Assembly (NCBI GenBank): GCA_045863055.1
Contig: BTUW01000020.1
Span: 1 to 64,000, forward strand
Source of the DNA: UTCHB3 sp008363265
GTDB lineage: Bacteria > Bacteroidota > Ignavibacteria > Ignavibacteriales > Ignavibacteriaceae
Length of the DNA stretch: 64,000 nucleotides
Direction: 5' to 3'
The notes under the pieces were generated by a model, which had not been told where the DNA came from, did no database searches, and saw nothing but the letters and a program-made list of their open reading frames with translations. A program made the position numbers and the translations under genes. Positions 9,583-17,235 of the stretch are shown one piece after another; position 1 is the stretch's first letter; every line of letters begins with the position of its first letter.

Positions 9583-10154
9583 TGCAGTAAAGCCCTTTTT
9601 ATTCCGGGATCGTTCAGCTCGGGGAGACCCGCCACCTCATACGGCAGCAACGGGGGGATAACCCGCTCGCCTTCAACTATTCCCGTTTCACGGAGTATCT
9701 GGAAAACGAACTGCGCGCTCTTTTCAATTGTTACATCCCGCTTGTAGCGGAGTTCTTCATGGCTGTACTTCAGCTCCTCGATGTACTGATGGTAGTGCAT
9801 CTTCACCAGCTCCCGGTTACCCATCTGAACGCGGTGATATACCGAATCCGACATGAAGCCGCGGAATGAGGGGTAAACGGTGAATATGGCGATAAGATTG
9901 ATGTATTTTGCCGTGTCGGCAGTGGCGCGGGAGAAAAGTTCGAATGCTTCGGGGGAAAGGGTCACAAGACGGCGTTTGATCTCACCAAAATCGGCTTTGA
10001 CCGTAGCGACCTTCGTGCTCTGGAAAACATCCCGCGAAAAAACCGTTTCGCGCGTGAGGTTCCAGTCACCCGTCTCAGAGTGTATCTCAACTACCTTTAA
10101 TGTGCGTTTCAGCATGAGCGGCCTGCTCAGCATGCGGGAGTATCCGTTGTCCAA
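9579..10154 (-). CDS. brxA: BREX protein BrxA (DUF1819)
   Basis: First gene of the BREX operon: 191 aa, DUF1819 family, a small helical DNA-binding protein in characterised systems. The start is TTG at 10154; an ATG seven codons in (10133) is the alternative. The TTG is kept because the family N-terminus ('YS..L...LML') begins before that ATG. It overlaps brxB by 4 bp. The 270-bp space to the divergent gene at 10427 must hold the operon promoter, but I could not identify a clear one on this strand. Confidence 0.9.
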   Translation of the reverse strand: MDNGYSRMLSRPLMLKRTLKVVEIHSETGDWNLTRETVFSRDVFQSTKVATVKADFGEIKRRLVTLSPEAFELFSRATADTAKYINLIAIFTVYPSFRGFMSDSVYHRVQMGNRELVKMHYHQYIEELKYSHEELRYKRDVTIEKSAQFVFQILRETGIVEGERVIPPLLPYEVAGLPELNDPGIKRALLQ

Positions 10155-10199
10155 ATCGAATTAAAATCATTTATAAGCGAAGATGAAAGTTAGTGAAAA

Positions 10200-10291
10200 A
10201 AATGTGAAATGTGAAATGTGAAATGTTAGGTCCGCCTGCGGCGGATTGGGGGGGAATCCAAATCCCACTTTGCCGCGGCGATATCCGCGTC
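10200..10291. repeat. Heptamer run and 62-bp direct repeat, copy 1
   Basis: A (TGTGAAA)n run at about 10200-10226 is the reverse complement of the CATTTCA runs near 2025-2056 and 12345-12371. It is followed by a 62-bp GC-rich element (10230-10291, starting gtccgcctgcggcggatt and ending gatatccgcgtc). The same element recurs in the same orientation at 12214-12275 with one mismatch. The two copies bracket the ATPase plus 148-aa gene pair. Confidence 0.85.
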
Positions 10292-10368
10292 ATATAAATC
10301 ACATATCACATTTAGAATGTATGTCACATCGTGAGAAAGCTAATTTATAATTGAAATTTTGAAATTTT

Positions 10369-10399
10369 TTTGCAAATTTTAGTATTTAACATATATTTG
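10369..10399 (+). promoter_or_regulatory. Bacteroidetes-type promoter (-33 TTTG, -7 TATATTTG)
   Basis: TTTG at 10369-10372 is followed after exactly 19 bp by TATATTTG at 10392-10399. This matches the Bacteroidetes primary sigma consensus TTTG-N19/21-TAnnTTTG. Transcription would start near 10406 and serve the two-gene cassette that follows. The -7 element lies inside a longer TTG-initiated reading frame (from 10370), so it argues for the ATG at 10427 as the true start of the ATPase. Confidence 0.65.
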
Positions 10400-10426
10400 A
10401 ATGTAAGAAAACAGGAAAATCCGAAA

Positions 10427-11746
10427 ATGTTAATTGAGTTCAGTGTTAAAAATTTCCTTTCGTTCAAAGAGAGAACAACATTCTCGATGGTTGCGGCGAA
10501 GCCATTTAAAGAACATGAAGAGAGCCATATTATCGAAACAACACGAAACTTCAAGTTACTGAAGTCATCTGTGATCTACGGAAACAACGGCAGTGGGAAA
10601 AGCAATCTCACCAGAGCCATGTTGTTCATGAAAACAATGGTGATCAATTCACTTTACATTGCTTTGGGCACAGGCTTTGACCGGAAATTCAGTTTACAGA
10701 AATTTGCCCTTGATGCCGCGTCTGAGAAGGAACCTGCTTTCTTCGAAATTATTTTTCTTGTCAATGGAATTATCTACAGATACGGCTTTGAGATCGATCA
10801 CGACCGGGTAATATCTGAGTGGTTGTTCCACACTACCAGTAAGGAGGTCTATCTTTTTAAGAGGAATTTACAGGATGTTCAAATCAACAGATCATCCTTC
10901 AAAGAAGGAATTGGTAGAGAACAGGATCTAAAGGAGAGTGTGCTTTTTTTAACCTTATTGGCAACCTTTAACAAAAAGATCTCAGCAGACCTTCTAACGT
11001 GGTTCGATAATTTTAAGATCATCACCGGGATCAATGATATCGGTTACAAGCGTTACACGGTATCAAAACTTAAGGAGGATCAGTCTTTCCTTAACTGGGC
11101 ATCAATATTTCTAAGGTTCCTCGAAATCACAAATATTGCCACAAACCAGGACACTGGTTCTGCGGATAAAACGAATGAAATCGAGCATAAAGAAGATGAA
11201 GATGTTGCGAATCTGATTTCTGCACTGAAGAAACTTCAAGCAAAGCAACCGGCGCAAGATAAAGTGCTCACGTTCCACAGGAAATACGGGCCTGAAAATA
11301 TCCTTCTGGACACAGTACCTTTCGATCTCGAAGAGGATGAGTCGGAAGGGACAAAGAAGTTGATCTATCTCCTTGGTCCATGGTATGATGCCCTCAAGAA
11401 CGGAAAAGTTCTAGTTGTGGATGAACTTGACTCCCGGCTTCACAGCTTGCTGACCATTAAGCTGATAGAATTGTTTAACAACAAGCAAAACTATTCTGCT
11501 CAACTGATATGCGCGGTACATGATACTTCGATCCTGGATAAAGATGTATTCAGACGCGATCAAATCTGGTTTGTCGAGAAGAATCAGTTCGGTGCGTCGG
11601 AACTGGTCTCTTTGGGAGAGTTTAAAACCGGTACGGTAAGGAATAGATCTTCATTCTCGAAGAATTACCTTGACGGCAGGTATGGTGCTGTCCCATATTT
11701 TACTTCCGGTTCAAAATTAGATGAAGTAATGTATGGGAAAGAATAA
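10427..11746 (+). CDS. AAA family ATPase (COG1106/AAA_15-like), first gene of a putative defence pair
   Basis: About 439 aa from ATG 10427, with a weak AGGA upstream. It has an SMC/ABC-like ATPase fold: Walker A GNNGSGKSN near residue 52, a long helical insertion, a signature-like 'EGTKKLIYLLG', Walker B with D-loop LVVDELDSRLH, and an H-switch 'AVHDTSILD'. Such COG1106 ATPases are common sensors or regulators in two-gene anti-phage systems, paired for example with TOPRIM partners RloB or AriB; here the partner is a different small protein. The last 14 bp overlap the next gene. Base composition is more AT-rich than the BREX genes. Family is certain; the defence role is inferred from location beside BREX and the flanking repeats. 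Confidence 0.88.
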   Translation: MLIEFSVKNFLSFKERTTFSMVAAKPFKEHEESHIIETTRNFKLLKSSVIYGNNGSGKSNLTRAMLFMKTMVINSLYIALGTGFDRKFSLQKFALDAASEKEPAFFEIIFLVNGIIYRYGFEIDHDRVISEWLFHTTSKEVYLFKRNLQDVQINRSSFKEGIGREQDLKESVLFLTLLATFNKKISADLLTWFDNFKIITGINDIGYKRYTVSKLKEDQSFLNWASIFLRFLEITNIATNQDTGSADKTNEIEHKEDEDVANLISALKKLQAKQPAQDKVLTFHRKYGPENILLDTVPFDLEEDESEGTKKLIYLLGPWYDALKNGKVLVVDELDSRLHSLLTIKLIELFNNKQNYSAQLICAVHDTSILDKDVFRRDQIWFVEKNQFGASELVSLGEFKTGTVRNRSSFSKNYLDGRYGAVPYFTSGSKLDEVMYGKE

Positions 11747-12179
11747 GAAAACCCAGTACGATGCCAGAAGTGCTAATTCTTATAGCCGGAAAACCGGGCA
11801 CAGAGAATTAAAGCCGGGCACGAGGGAGCCCCTGATCGTCCTGAGCTTTAAGGATCTCGATCTTAATCAGGGACAGGGTTTCCAGGATTGGGAGGAGGAA
11901 AACTTACTTGCACTGGCATTAAATAGACTTAAAGAATTGAACCAATTCACAGTAAAACAAGCCTTGGCGCAAAAATTTGTAACACAGTATACCAAAGTTG
12001 ATTTCCCCCCCGAATCGGATTTTTACCACCCTAAGCACGTTCCCACTGGAGTTGAATGGTGCTCAATGCATGTTCAAGGGAAGGAATGTGTAATTGGTTA
12101 TTTCGAGGACAACATTTTCCATGTAGTCTTCCTCGATAAGGATCACAGATTCTGGATCACAGAAAAGAAACATACCTGA
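11733..12179 (+). CDS. Small 148-aa partner protein of the AAA ATPase (unknown, possibly toxin-like)
   Basis: Not firmly recognised. The start ATG lies inside the end of the ATPase gene (14-bp overlap), so the two are probably translationally coupled. The basic N-terminus (GKNKKTQYDARSANSYSRK) is followed by 'PLIVLSFKDLDLNQGQGF', a helical middle, and a C-terminal 'VEWCSMHVQGKECVIGYFE...FHVVFLDKDHRFW' segment. That alternating beta pattern recalls small RelE-fold toxin-type proteins, but the resemblance is by eye only. It is not RloB and not DUF4435, as no TOPRIM motif is visible. It would be a candidate effector in an ATPase-gated defence pair. Confidence 0.75.
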   Translation: MGKNKKTQYDARSANSYSRKTGHRELKPGTREPLIVLSFKDLDLNQGQGFQDWEEENLLALALNRLKELNQFTVKQALAQKFVTQYTKVDFPPESDFYHPKHVPTGVEWCSMHVQGKECVIGYFEDNIFHVVFLDKDHRFWITEKKHT

Positions 12180-12213
12180 GAAGTAATTAAGATTGTATAG
12201 TAGATAGGGTGGA

Positions 12214-12371
12214 GTCCGCCTGCGGCGGATTGGGGTGGAATCCAAATCCCACTTTGCCGCGGCGATATCCGCGTCCTAAAAAACCCGCGTTAATCCGTTA
12301 AATCTGTGTGTATCTCCCCAAGGGCAAGCGCGTCCCTAAAAATCACATTTCACATTTCACATTTCACATTT
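12214..12371. repeat. 62-bp direct repeat copy 2 and heptamer run
   Basis: Positions 12214-12275 repeat 10230-10291 with a single G/T difference. Downstream are 'gcgttaatccgttaaatc' (also seen at about 1880-1896), 'ccccaagggcaagcgcg', and a (CATTTCA)n run at 12345-12371 that ends at the stop codon of the phosphatase gene. No gene is seen in the 190-bp space. Confidence 0.85.
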
Positions 12372-13275
12372 AAAAAAAGAATCTAAACGAAATATACCCC
12401 AACACCACCACCAGCACGAGGATAAGGGCATAGAGCCCCCATACCATCAGGTTCTGGTATTTATGCGGTTTGTGGACGGGGTTGCGGTCGAGGTATCCGA
12501 GGGGGAGGCCCGTGATTCCGGAAATGGAGACGAGCTGCAGGGTGATGTTGTCTTTGCCGCCGTTCTTGTTGGCGGCATCCACGAGGGCCTGAGCAGCCTG
12601 CTCGAGGGGCATTTTCTTCAGGATCGAACGGATCTGCTTTTCGGGTACTTCGTTGGTGAGGCCATCGGTGCAGAGGAGGAGAATATCACCGTTGTAAAGT
12701 TTCAGGGGAGCCGACACTTCCGCTGTTACGGTCTCACGCGGACCAAGTGCCTTGGTGATGATGTGCTTCTTCTCGTGATTGGCGGCCTTCGAGGCTTTGA
12801 GCTTCTTCCTGTCGACCATCGCCTGAACGAGTGAGTGGTCTTTGGTAACGAGGTAGAGCCTCCGGTTCCGCATCAGGTAGATGCGGCTGTCGCCGAGGTG
12901 TGCGAGGTGGAGCTGATCGTCCATCACGAGTGCCGCAACGGCTGTAGAGCCCATCCCCTCGTATGCGGGGATCTCAAGGGCGATCTGTCTTATCTTTGTG
13001 TTGGCACGGGCAAAGGCTGCCTGTAACTCCTTGTAGGGAGTGTAGAATTCAGGGACATCGGAGAAATGTTCGAGGATGGTATCAACCGCGGTTTTCGAGG
13101 CAAGCTCACCGCCGGCCGAGCCGCCCATTCCGTCACAAACGACGAAGAGGTAGCCGAATTCACCGGAAAGGTAGCCGAAAAAATCTTCGTTAAGCTCTCT
13201 CGCCGTGCCGGGATCGCTGATCGCGACCGTTTCAATCCTTACATCCAGCCGTTCGCGGTTTAGTTTATGTGACAT
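12370..13275 (-). CDS. PP2C-family protein serine/threonine phosphatase with C-terminal membrane anchor
   Basis: Metal-dependent Ser/Thr phosphatase of about 301 aa, similar to Stp/PrpC. Visible motifs in order: ELNEDFFG, VVCDGMGG (metal-binding Asp), AHLGDSRIYL, LLCTDGLTNEV and KDNITL. A C-terminal hydrophobic helix (about residues 277-297, 'LYALILVLVVVLGYISF') anchors it in the inner membrane with the catalytic domain in the cytoplasm. ATG 13275 (MSHKLNRERL) is preferred; the frame is open to a further ATG at 13320 but that extension is unlike family members. No partner kinase lies nearby. Confidence 0.9.
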   Translation of the reverse strand: MSHKLNRERLDVRIETVAISDPGTARELNEDFFGYLSGEFGYLFVVCDGMGGSAGGELASKTAVDTILEHFSDVPEFYTPYKELQAAFARANTKIRQIALEIPAYEGMGSTAVAALVMDDQLHLAHLGDSRIYLMRNRRLYLVTKDHSLVQAMVDRKKLKASKAANHEKKHIITKALGPRETVTAEVSAPLKLYNGDILLLCTDGLTNEVPEKQIRSILKKMPLEQAAQALVDAANKNGGKDNITLQLVSISGITGLPLGYLDRNPVHKPHKYQNLMVWGLYALILVLVVVLGYISFRFFF

Positions 13276-13364
13276 TATATGCTGTTCAAAAAAAACAATT
13301 TTTGTTATTTCTGAATCCAAATTAGAAAAAAATCTTTAGATTAGGGAAGCATCAATTAAATTTT

Positions 13365-14324
13365 ATGAGATCAGTAAACCTCTTTGCAATTTTTTGTGCG
13401 CTATTTCTCATAAATGAACTGTTTCCACAGCCCGGAGACACTTCAACCATAGTTTATGCCCCGCCCCGCGACAGCCGTCCCGATTCTGTAAAACCCAATC
13501 TTCCCCCTGATCTTAGCCCTGTTACCACGCCTGTTGTGGCAAAAAATCTCTTTACCGTGGTGTTGTGGTCGGGAATTGGTGAGGCTGAGTCACGCAAGGT
13601 CGCGAAATATTATGACAAGAAAGGGTTCGATCTGAAGATATTCCAAGGATCGGGGTTCAAGAAATCGGATTTCATGGTAACGACTGGCTTCTTCAAAACC
13701 AGGCTCGATGCCGAGTTCTTCAAGCGGGGCCTGATAACCAACCTGAAAAACCGGAAACTGTGGGTAAAGCAGGTCGACAGCAGGATGACCGAGCTACTCT
13801 TCGTCCCTTCAGGGAAAAAACCCGCGGCACCCAAAGGCAGCGGGAAGAACAGGACCGCTCCTTCGGGACTCGACAACACTTCCCTTACCTCGCTCCTCAA
13901 CACGGGCAGGCTGGTGCTCCTCTACGGAACAGCTGATGACCTCGCCGGGTTGCAGGGGATGACCGACCCCGCCACCCCGTTTCTGCAGGTGGTCTTCAAC
14001 GGCGGAAGTGTCGCCTCGATCTCGGGTGAACGATCGTTCCCGAAAAGTCTTAATCTTTACAAGAGGTTCTTCCTCACATTCATGGCACCCCGAAGGTTCG
14101 ATCAGTACTCTCCCCCCGTGCTGATAACAATGCCTGAGAGGTCGCGCCTGATGGCAGTTAAAAATTTCATTGACAGTGATGCGTCGATGGATCAGACGGC
14201 TAAAAAGGAAGCCCTTTCTGCTCTGAACAAGGTTACGAGGCAGCTTGTGCTGAAAGACTCGAGGATATGGCTGGCTAAAAAGGGCGATTCCTGGTACATA
14301 GCCGGCGTAGAAGAGATAAAGTAA
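13365..14324 (+). CDS. Secreted protein with SPOR-like region, function unknown
   Basis: 319 aa. It has an N-terminal signal peptide (hydrophobic 'LFAIFCALFLINEL', cleavage probably after residue 22) and a proline-rich linker. A segment at about 65-120 ('LFTVVLWSGIGEAESRKVAKYYDKKG', then 'VTTGFFKTRLDAEFF') resembles a SPOR peptidoglycan-binding repeat. A basic linker follows and then a C-terminal domain I do not recognise. It is probably periplasmic. It is divergent from the phosphatase gene and tail-to-tail, with no gap, with the DUF2400 gene. Presence as a gene is secure; the SPOR assignment is tentative. Confidence 0.75.
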   Translation: MRSVNLFAIFCALFLINELFPQPGDTSTIVYAPPRDSRPDSVKPNLPPDLSPVTTPVVAKNLFTVVLWSGIGEAESRKVAKYYDKKGFDLKIFQGSGFKKSDFMVTTGFFKTRLDAEFFKRGLITNLKNRKLWVKQVDSRMTELLFVPSGKKPAAPKGSGKNRTAPSGLDNTSLTSLLNTGRLVLLYGTADDLAGLQGMTDPATPFLQVVFNGGSVASISGERSFPKSLNLYKRFFLTFMAPRRFDQYSPPVLITMPERSRLMAVKNFIDSDASMDQTAKKEALSALNKVTRQLVLKDSRIWLAKKGDSWYIAGVEEIK

Positions 14325-15110
14325 CTAAAACTCCAGCTTCCGCATGCTGATGTGGCAGAGCGCGAAGTCGTACTTCACCGGGTCCTCCGGATCAAATTCC
14401 CTCAATTTTGCCGTGATTTCAGAGGCGGTGCGCCATGAGGAGTCGTTACGCGCGGTCAGACCGAGCTGTTTGCTGATCCTCGCGATATGAAGATCGAGGG
14501 GAATTATCAGGTTCTCCTTCCCCACTTCACTCCAGAAGCCGAAATCGAGATCATCCTCCCGCACCATCCACCTTAAGAAAAGGTTCATCCTCTTACACGC
14601 GCTCCCCCTCTCCGGTTCGGGAAAGAAGTGGCGGAACCCCCGCGTGAGCCTTCCTTCAGATTCAGCGAACTTAAGAAACCAACCGCTGAAGTGCTGTATC
14701 CCCGCCGCAAGATCACGCTCCGGGGTGAATCCTTCCATGAAGAGTCCTTTAAGTCCGTCGTGCTCTCTTAACAGTTTCTGAAGCGCGAGCAGCAGGGTGG
14801 CGACATCAAAGGTTGAGTAGAACCGGTAGTAGAAGCCTTCGACCCTCTCCTCAAGGTCTTCCGCGGTTTTTATTGTATGATAAGGCGCGTCCTCGAGGCG
14901 AGTGAGGAGTTCGTTCACGTTCTTGATTATCTGGAAAACCGAGCCGTAAGCGAAGAACGCTGCAAAGAAAGCTGCAAGCGTGATATCTTCAGGCCGGGTG
15001 AAACGGTGGGGTATTTCGAGGGGATCGGGCGAGAGTTTCTCCCGCCCGAATGCCCTGTAGTGGTGTTCAAGTCTTTCTTTAAGACTGCTGCTCTCAGAGA
15101 TATTGTTCAA
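14325..15110 (-). CDS. TIGR02757/DUF2400 family protein
   Basis: 261 aa. It matches the DUF2400 family found across Bacteroidota, Chlorobi and Spirochaetes: 'SPDPLEIPHRF' near residue 27, 'LAAFFAAFFAYGSV' near 47, and a C-terminal 'PLDLHIARISKQLGL' resembling the helix-hairpin-helix DNA-glycosylase fold. Function is unproven; a DNA-repair-like role is only suggested. The likely start is TTG at 15110, inside the last 17 bp of the upstream amidase gene, so expression may be coupled to the phage-like cassette above it. Confidence 0.85.
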   Translation of the reverse strand: MNNISESSSLKERLEHHYRAFGREKLSPDPLEIPHRFTRPEDITLAAFFAAFFAYGSVFQIIKNVNELLTRLEDAPYHTIKTAEDLEERVEGFYYRFYSTFDVATLLLALQKLLREHDGLKGLFMEGFTPERDLAAGIQHFSGWFLKFAESEGRLTRGFRHFFPEPERGSACKRMNLFLRWMVREDDLDFGFWSEVGKENLIIPLDLHIARISKQLGLTARNDSSWRTASEITAKLREFDPEDPVKYDFALCHISMRKLEF

Positions 15111-15702
15111 GAAGTTTCCGGAATTTTCCCGTGTCGAACGCGGGTGTTACATCAACTTTGGTTGAGTAGATATTGCAATGTTTTACGATTCCCTTGAACG
15201 AAAGATACGAAACCGAGTGCTCATACCCATCAAGCACGGCGGGTCTGATGTCGAAATTCCGGCAAAGTTCGGCGCAGATCCGTGCGGTTGAGTCGTACTG
15301 CTCTTCAGTGAAGGCGGCGAAGTGTTGCCACCCCCGCCACTTCACCTTGTTGTCGAACACCTTCCCTTTGTACTCCACCCACTTGCCTGAGGCGTCCCAG
15401 AAGAACTTGCCGTTCACCTCTTTCAGGTACCCCTCGTTGGCGATCTCGATGCCGACGGTGTGGATGTCGTGCGCCGAGCCGTTTCCCGTGTGGTACGCCC
15501 AGTAGCAGGGGGGGAAGAGCTCGATCAGCTCGCCCCCCTTGTCGACCGCGTATGCCGTGGCGATCGCTCCCCGCTGTGTGTTCCACCAGTTCCCGATGTT
15601 CTTTGCCCCGGATGAGGCCGTTCCGTGAAGGACGATCTGATGCTTCGGGTAAACGCCCCTGATGAACTCACCCTCATTCAGGTGAAGTTTTATCCTTTTC
15701 AT
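15094..15702 (-). CDS. N-acetylmuramoyl-L-alanine amidase (endolysin-like)
   Basis: Peptidoglycan amidase of the amidase_2/PGRP type, about 202 aa from ATG 15702. 'HQIVLHGTASSG' provides the first zinc histidine, 'YWAYHTGNG' the substrate-site region, 'VGIEIANEG' the central strand and 'YEHSVSYLSFKG' a late histidine. No signal peptide, as expected for an endolysin that needs a holin. Its ATG overlaps the previous stop (ATGA). It is the last gene of the phage-like cassette and overlaps the DUF2400 gene by 17 bp. Confidence 0.88.
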   Translation of the reverse strand: MKRIKLHLNEGEFIRGVYPKHQIVLHGTASSGAKNIGNWWNTQRGAIATAYAVDKGGELIELFPPCYWAYHTGNGSAHDIHTVGIEIANEGYLKEVNGKFFWDASGKWVEYKGKVFDNKVKWRGWQHFAAFTEEQYDSTARICAELCRNFDIRPAVLDGYEHSVSYLSFKGIVKHCNIYSTKVDVTPAFDTGKFRKLLEQYL

Positions 15703-16229
15703 AGTGCCACCATTATTCCCATTCCGATGAATACATCTGTTTTGTTTTGAAGAAATCCGTATCCCGGCGCGAGGACGATTCCGAAGTGGAGCCACCCCTG
15801 ATCATCCCGCACGTGAACGGTCTCTTTTTCTGTTACGGTTCTCTCCTTTAGCGAGGCACGCAGCGTGAACCGGCTACGCGTATCGAGTGGGACGGGGCTT
15901 GTGAACCGCACCCCCAGCGTAAGAAGCGAATCGAACATCACTGTGTCAACCCCCGCCTCGAACACGGGAACCGCCGCCACTTCCTCCAGGGTTGGATCCC
16001 CCTCTGCTGAAACCCGCGTAATCCAGACCGTATCGGTACTGAACACCGGTTTTATCCTCTCAAGCACGCTGAGTTTTTCCACTGTCACGGTGTCGGTAAC
16101 GGTCACTATACTCTTTTGCACCGGTATCTCCGGTATGTCAGAGGGGCGATTCACTTTGTACATGATCAGTCCGCCCAGAAGCGCGCCGGCAACAAACACC
16201 GCCACGCAGAGATAAAGTGTGTTACTCAA
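15699..16229 (-). CDS. Phage-type membrane-anchored protein next to holin and endolysin
   Basis: 176 aa; TTG start at 16229 overlapping the end of the holin-like gene. One N-terminal transmembrane helix (about residues 4-25, 'LCVAVFVAGALLGGLIM') is followed by a soluble domain with repeated 'TVTDTVTVE' strands and a Gly-rich C-terminus 'YGFLQNKTDVFIGMGIMVAL'. The position between holin and amidase and the N-in anchor suggest an accessory lysis protein (spanin-like), but no sequence signature proves this. Similar hypotheticals accompany lysis genes of Bacteroidetes phages. Confidence 0.65.
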   Translation of the reverse strand: MSNTLYLCVAVFVAGALLGGLIMYKVNRPSDIPEIPVQKSIVTVTDTVTVEKLSVLERIKPVFSTDTVWITRVSAEGDPTLEEVAAVPVFEAGVDTVMFDSLLTLGVRFTSPVPLDTRSRFTLRASLKERTVTEKETVHVRDDQGWLHFGIVLAPGYGFLQNKTDVFIGMGIMVAL

Positions 16230-16521
16230 CCCGCCTCTCCCCTCTCAGCCAGGCGAATATCCGCCTGACGGTGTACTCCCCGATATAGGTGTAAAAGAGT
16301 ATCGAGAAAGAAGTTACGAGCAGAACCGAGAGCACCGATGTGGTGAGCTTCCCCGTGGTAACATCCCCAAGAAGTGTGACTGCAACAGCGACCGCCACTA
16401 CAAGCCACCGCTTTCTGATATAACCTTTCACGATACTGTAAGCTGCCTCGGTTATTATGCTTGTGATCGCGCCAAAGAGGGCGAGATGCCAGACACCGAG
16501 CATTCCATAAAGTATTTCCAT
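16222..16521 (-). CDS. Holin-like small membrane protein
   Basis: 99 aa with two to three predicted transmembrane helices ('MLGVWHLALFGAITSII', 'WLVVAVAVAVTLLGDV', 'TSVLSVLLVTSFSILF') and a short charged tail (RGERRVE). Size, topology and the place immediately before the endolysin fit a phage holin. Ribosome-binding AAAGGGA lies 5' of the ATG. The identity is inferred from topology and context only. Confidence 0.65.
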   Translation of the reverse strand: MEILYGMLGVWHLALFGAITSIITEAAYSIVKGYIRKRWLVVAVAVAVTLLGDVTTGKLTTSVLSVLLVTSFSILFYTYIGEYTVRRIFAWLRGERRVE

Positions 16522-16533
16522 TGTTTTCCCTTT

Positions 16534-17235
16534 CTATCTTCCTGTTCCGAAAATAAGATCATTGAGACGGTCGCCCGCCCCGACTGCAAGCCCCCCGGTG
16601 GTGATCCCGAGCAGACTCCCGAGAATTGAACCGACAGCCCCGCCCAGACCCGTTTTCCCCTCTTCATATGCGAGTTTTTTGAGATCGAACTCATCGCGGA
16701 GGAGCCTGTTCCGGTCACCCGCGAGTTTCAGGTTCGAGAGGAGCGAGAAAAGCTCCTGCTCCGCCTGACGGTCGGATGCCCCAAGGGTTGATGCTGTTTG
16801 CTCGATACCGAGGAGCTTGGTGAGGGCATCCCGCCTGCTCTGTTCATCAAGCGCGCCGATGCGGGTGATGAGGTCGCTTTTGGCATCCGATTCGCTTTCG
16901 TATATCTTATTCAGAGAGTTGGCGGCCACCCCCGAGCGGTTAAGGCCGGCGGCTGTGAGGGAGTCGTTCAACTCCTGAACTGTAGCTCCGCGGCCTCTCT
17001 CTATCTCCCTCAGCCCCCGGGCCTGCTGCTCCGCGAGTGCCTTGCTCCCCGAAGCAGCCTCCTGCTGAAGGGTCTTTTTGTAGCCGGCCACCCCCCGCTC
17101 CCAGTCGCCCGCGAGGGAACCAGGCTGAATGAGCGAACCCGCCCCCGCGGCACTCATCCCCGGGAAAGCCGAGCCGAGTGCAGAGCGCAGCAATTCCTCC
17201 ATTAATTTGTTGTAAGTATCACCTGTAAGGTTCAT
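16534..17235 (-). CDS. Phage internal/ejection-like protein
   Basis: About 233 aa from ATG 17235, which has a strong GGAGG 4 bp upstream and overlaps the previous stop (ATGA); an upstream ATG (17259) is less likely. The sequence is Gly/Ala-rich, with a long central helix region ('ARGLREIERGRGATVQEL', 'EQELFSLLSNLKLAG') and a hydrophobic Gly-rich C-terminus ('GLGGAVGSILGSLLGITTGG'). This is the pattern of podovirus internal virion or DNA-ejection proteins (T7 gp14 or P22 gp7 type). No catalytic motif. The assignment rests on composition and gene order. Confidence 0.55.
   Translation of the reverse strand: MNLTGDTYNKLMEELLRSALGSAFPGMSAAGAGSLIQPGSLAGDWERGVAGYKKTLQQEAASGSKALAEQQARGLREIERGRGATVQELNDSLTAAGLNRSGVAANSLNKIYESESDAKSDLITRIGALDEQSRRDALTKLLGIEQTASTLGASDRQAEQELFSLLSNLKLAGDRNRLLRDEFDLKKLAYEEGKTGLGGAVGSILGSLLGITTGGLAVGAGDRLNDLIFGTGR

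Noticed and set aside
11733..12179. RloB or DUF4435 partner for the AAA ATPase
   Set aside because: No TOPRIM-type acidic motif and the protein is shorter than these families.
2025..12371. Regular heptamer runs considered as CRISPR arrays
   Set aside because: Period is 7 bp with no spacers and no cas genes nearby.
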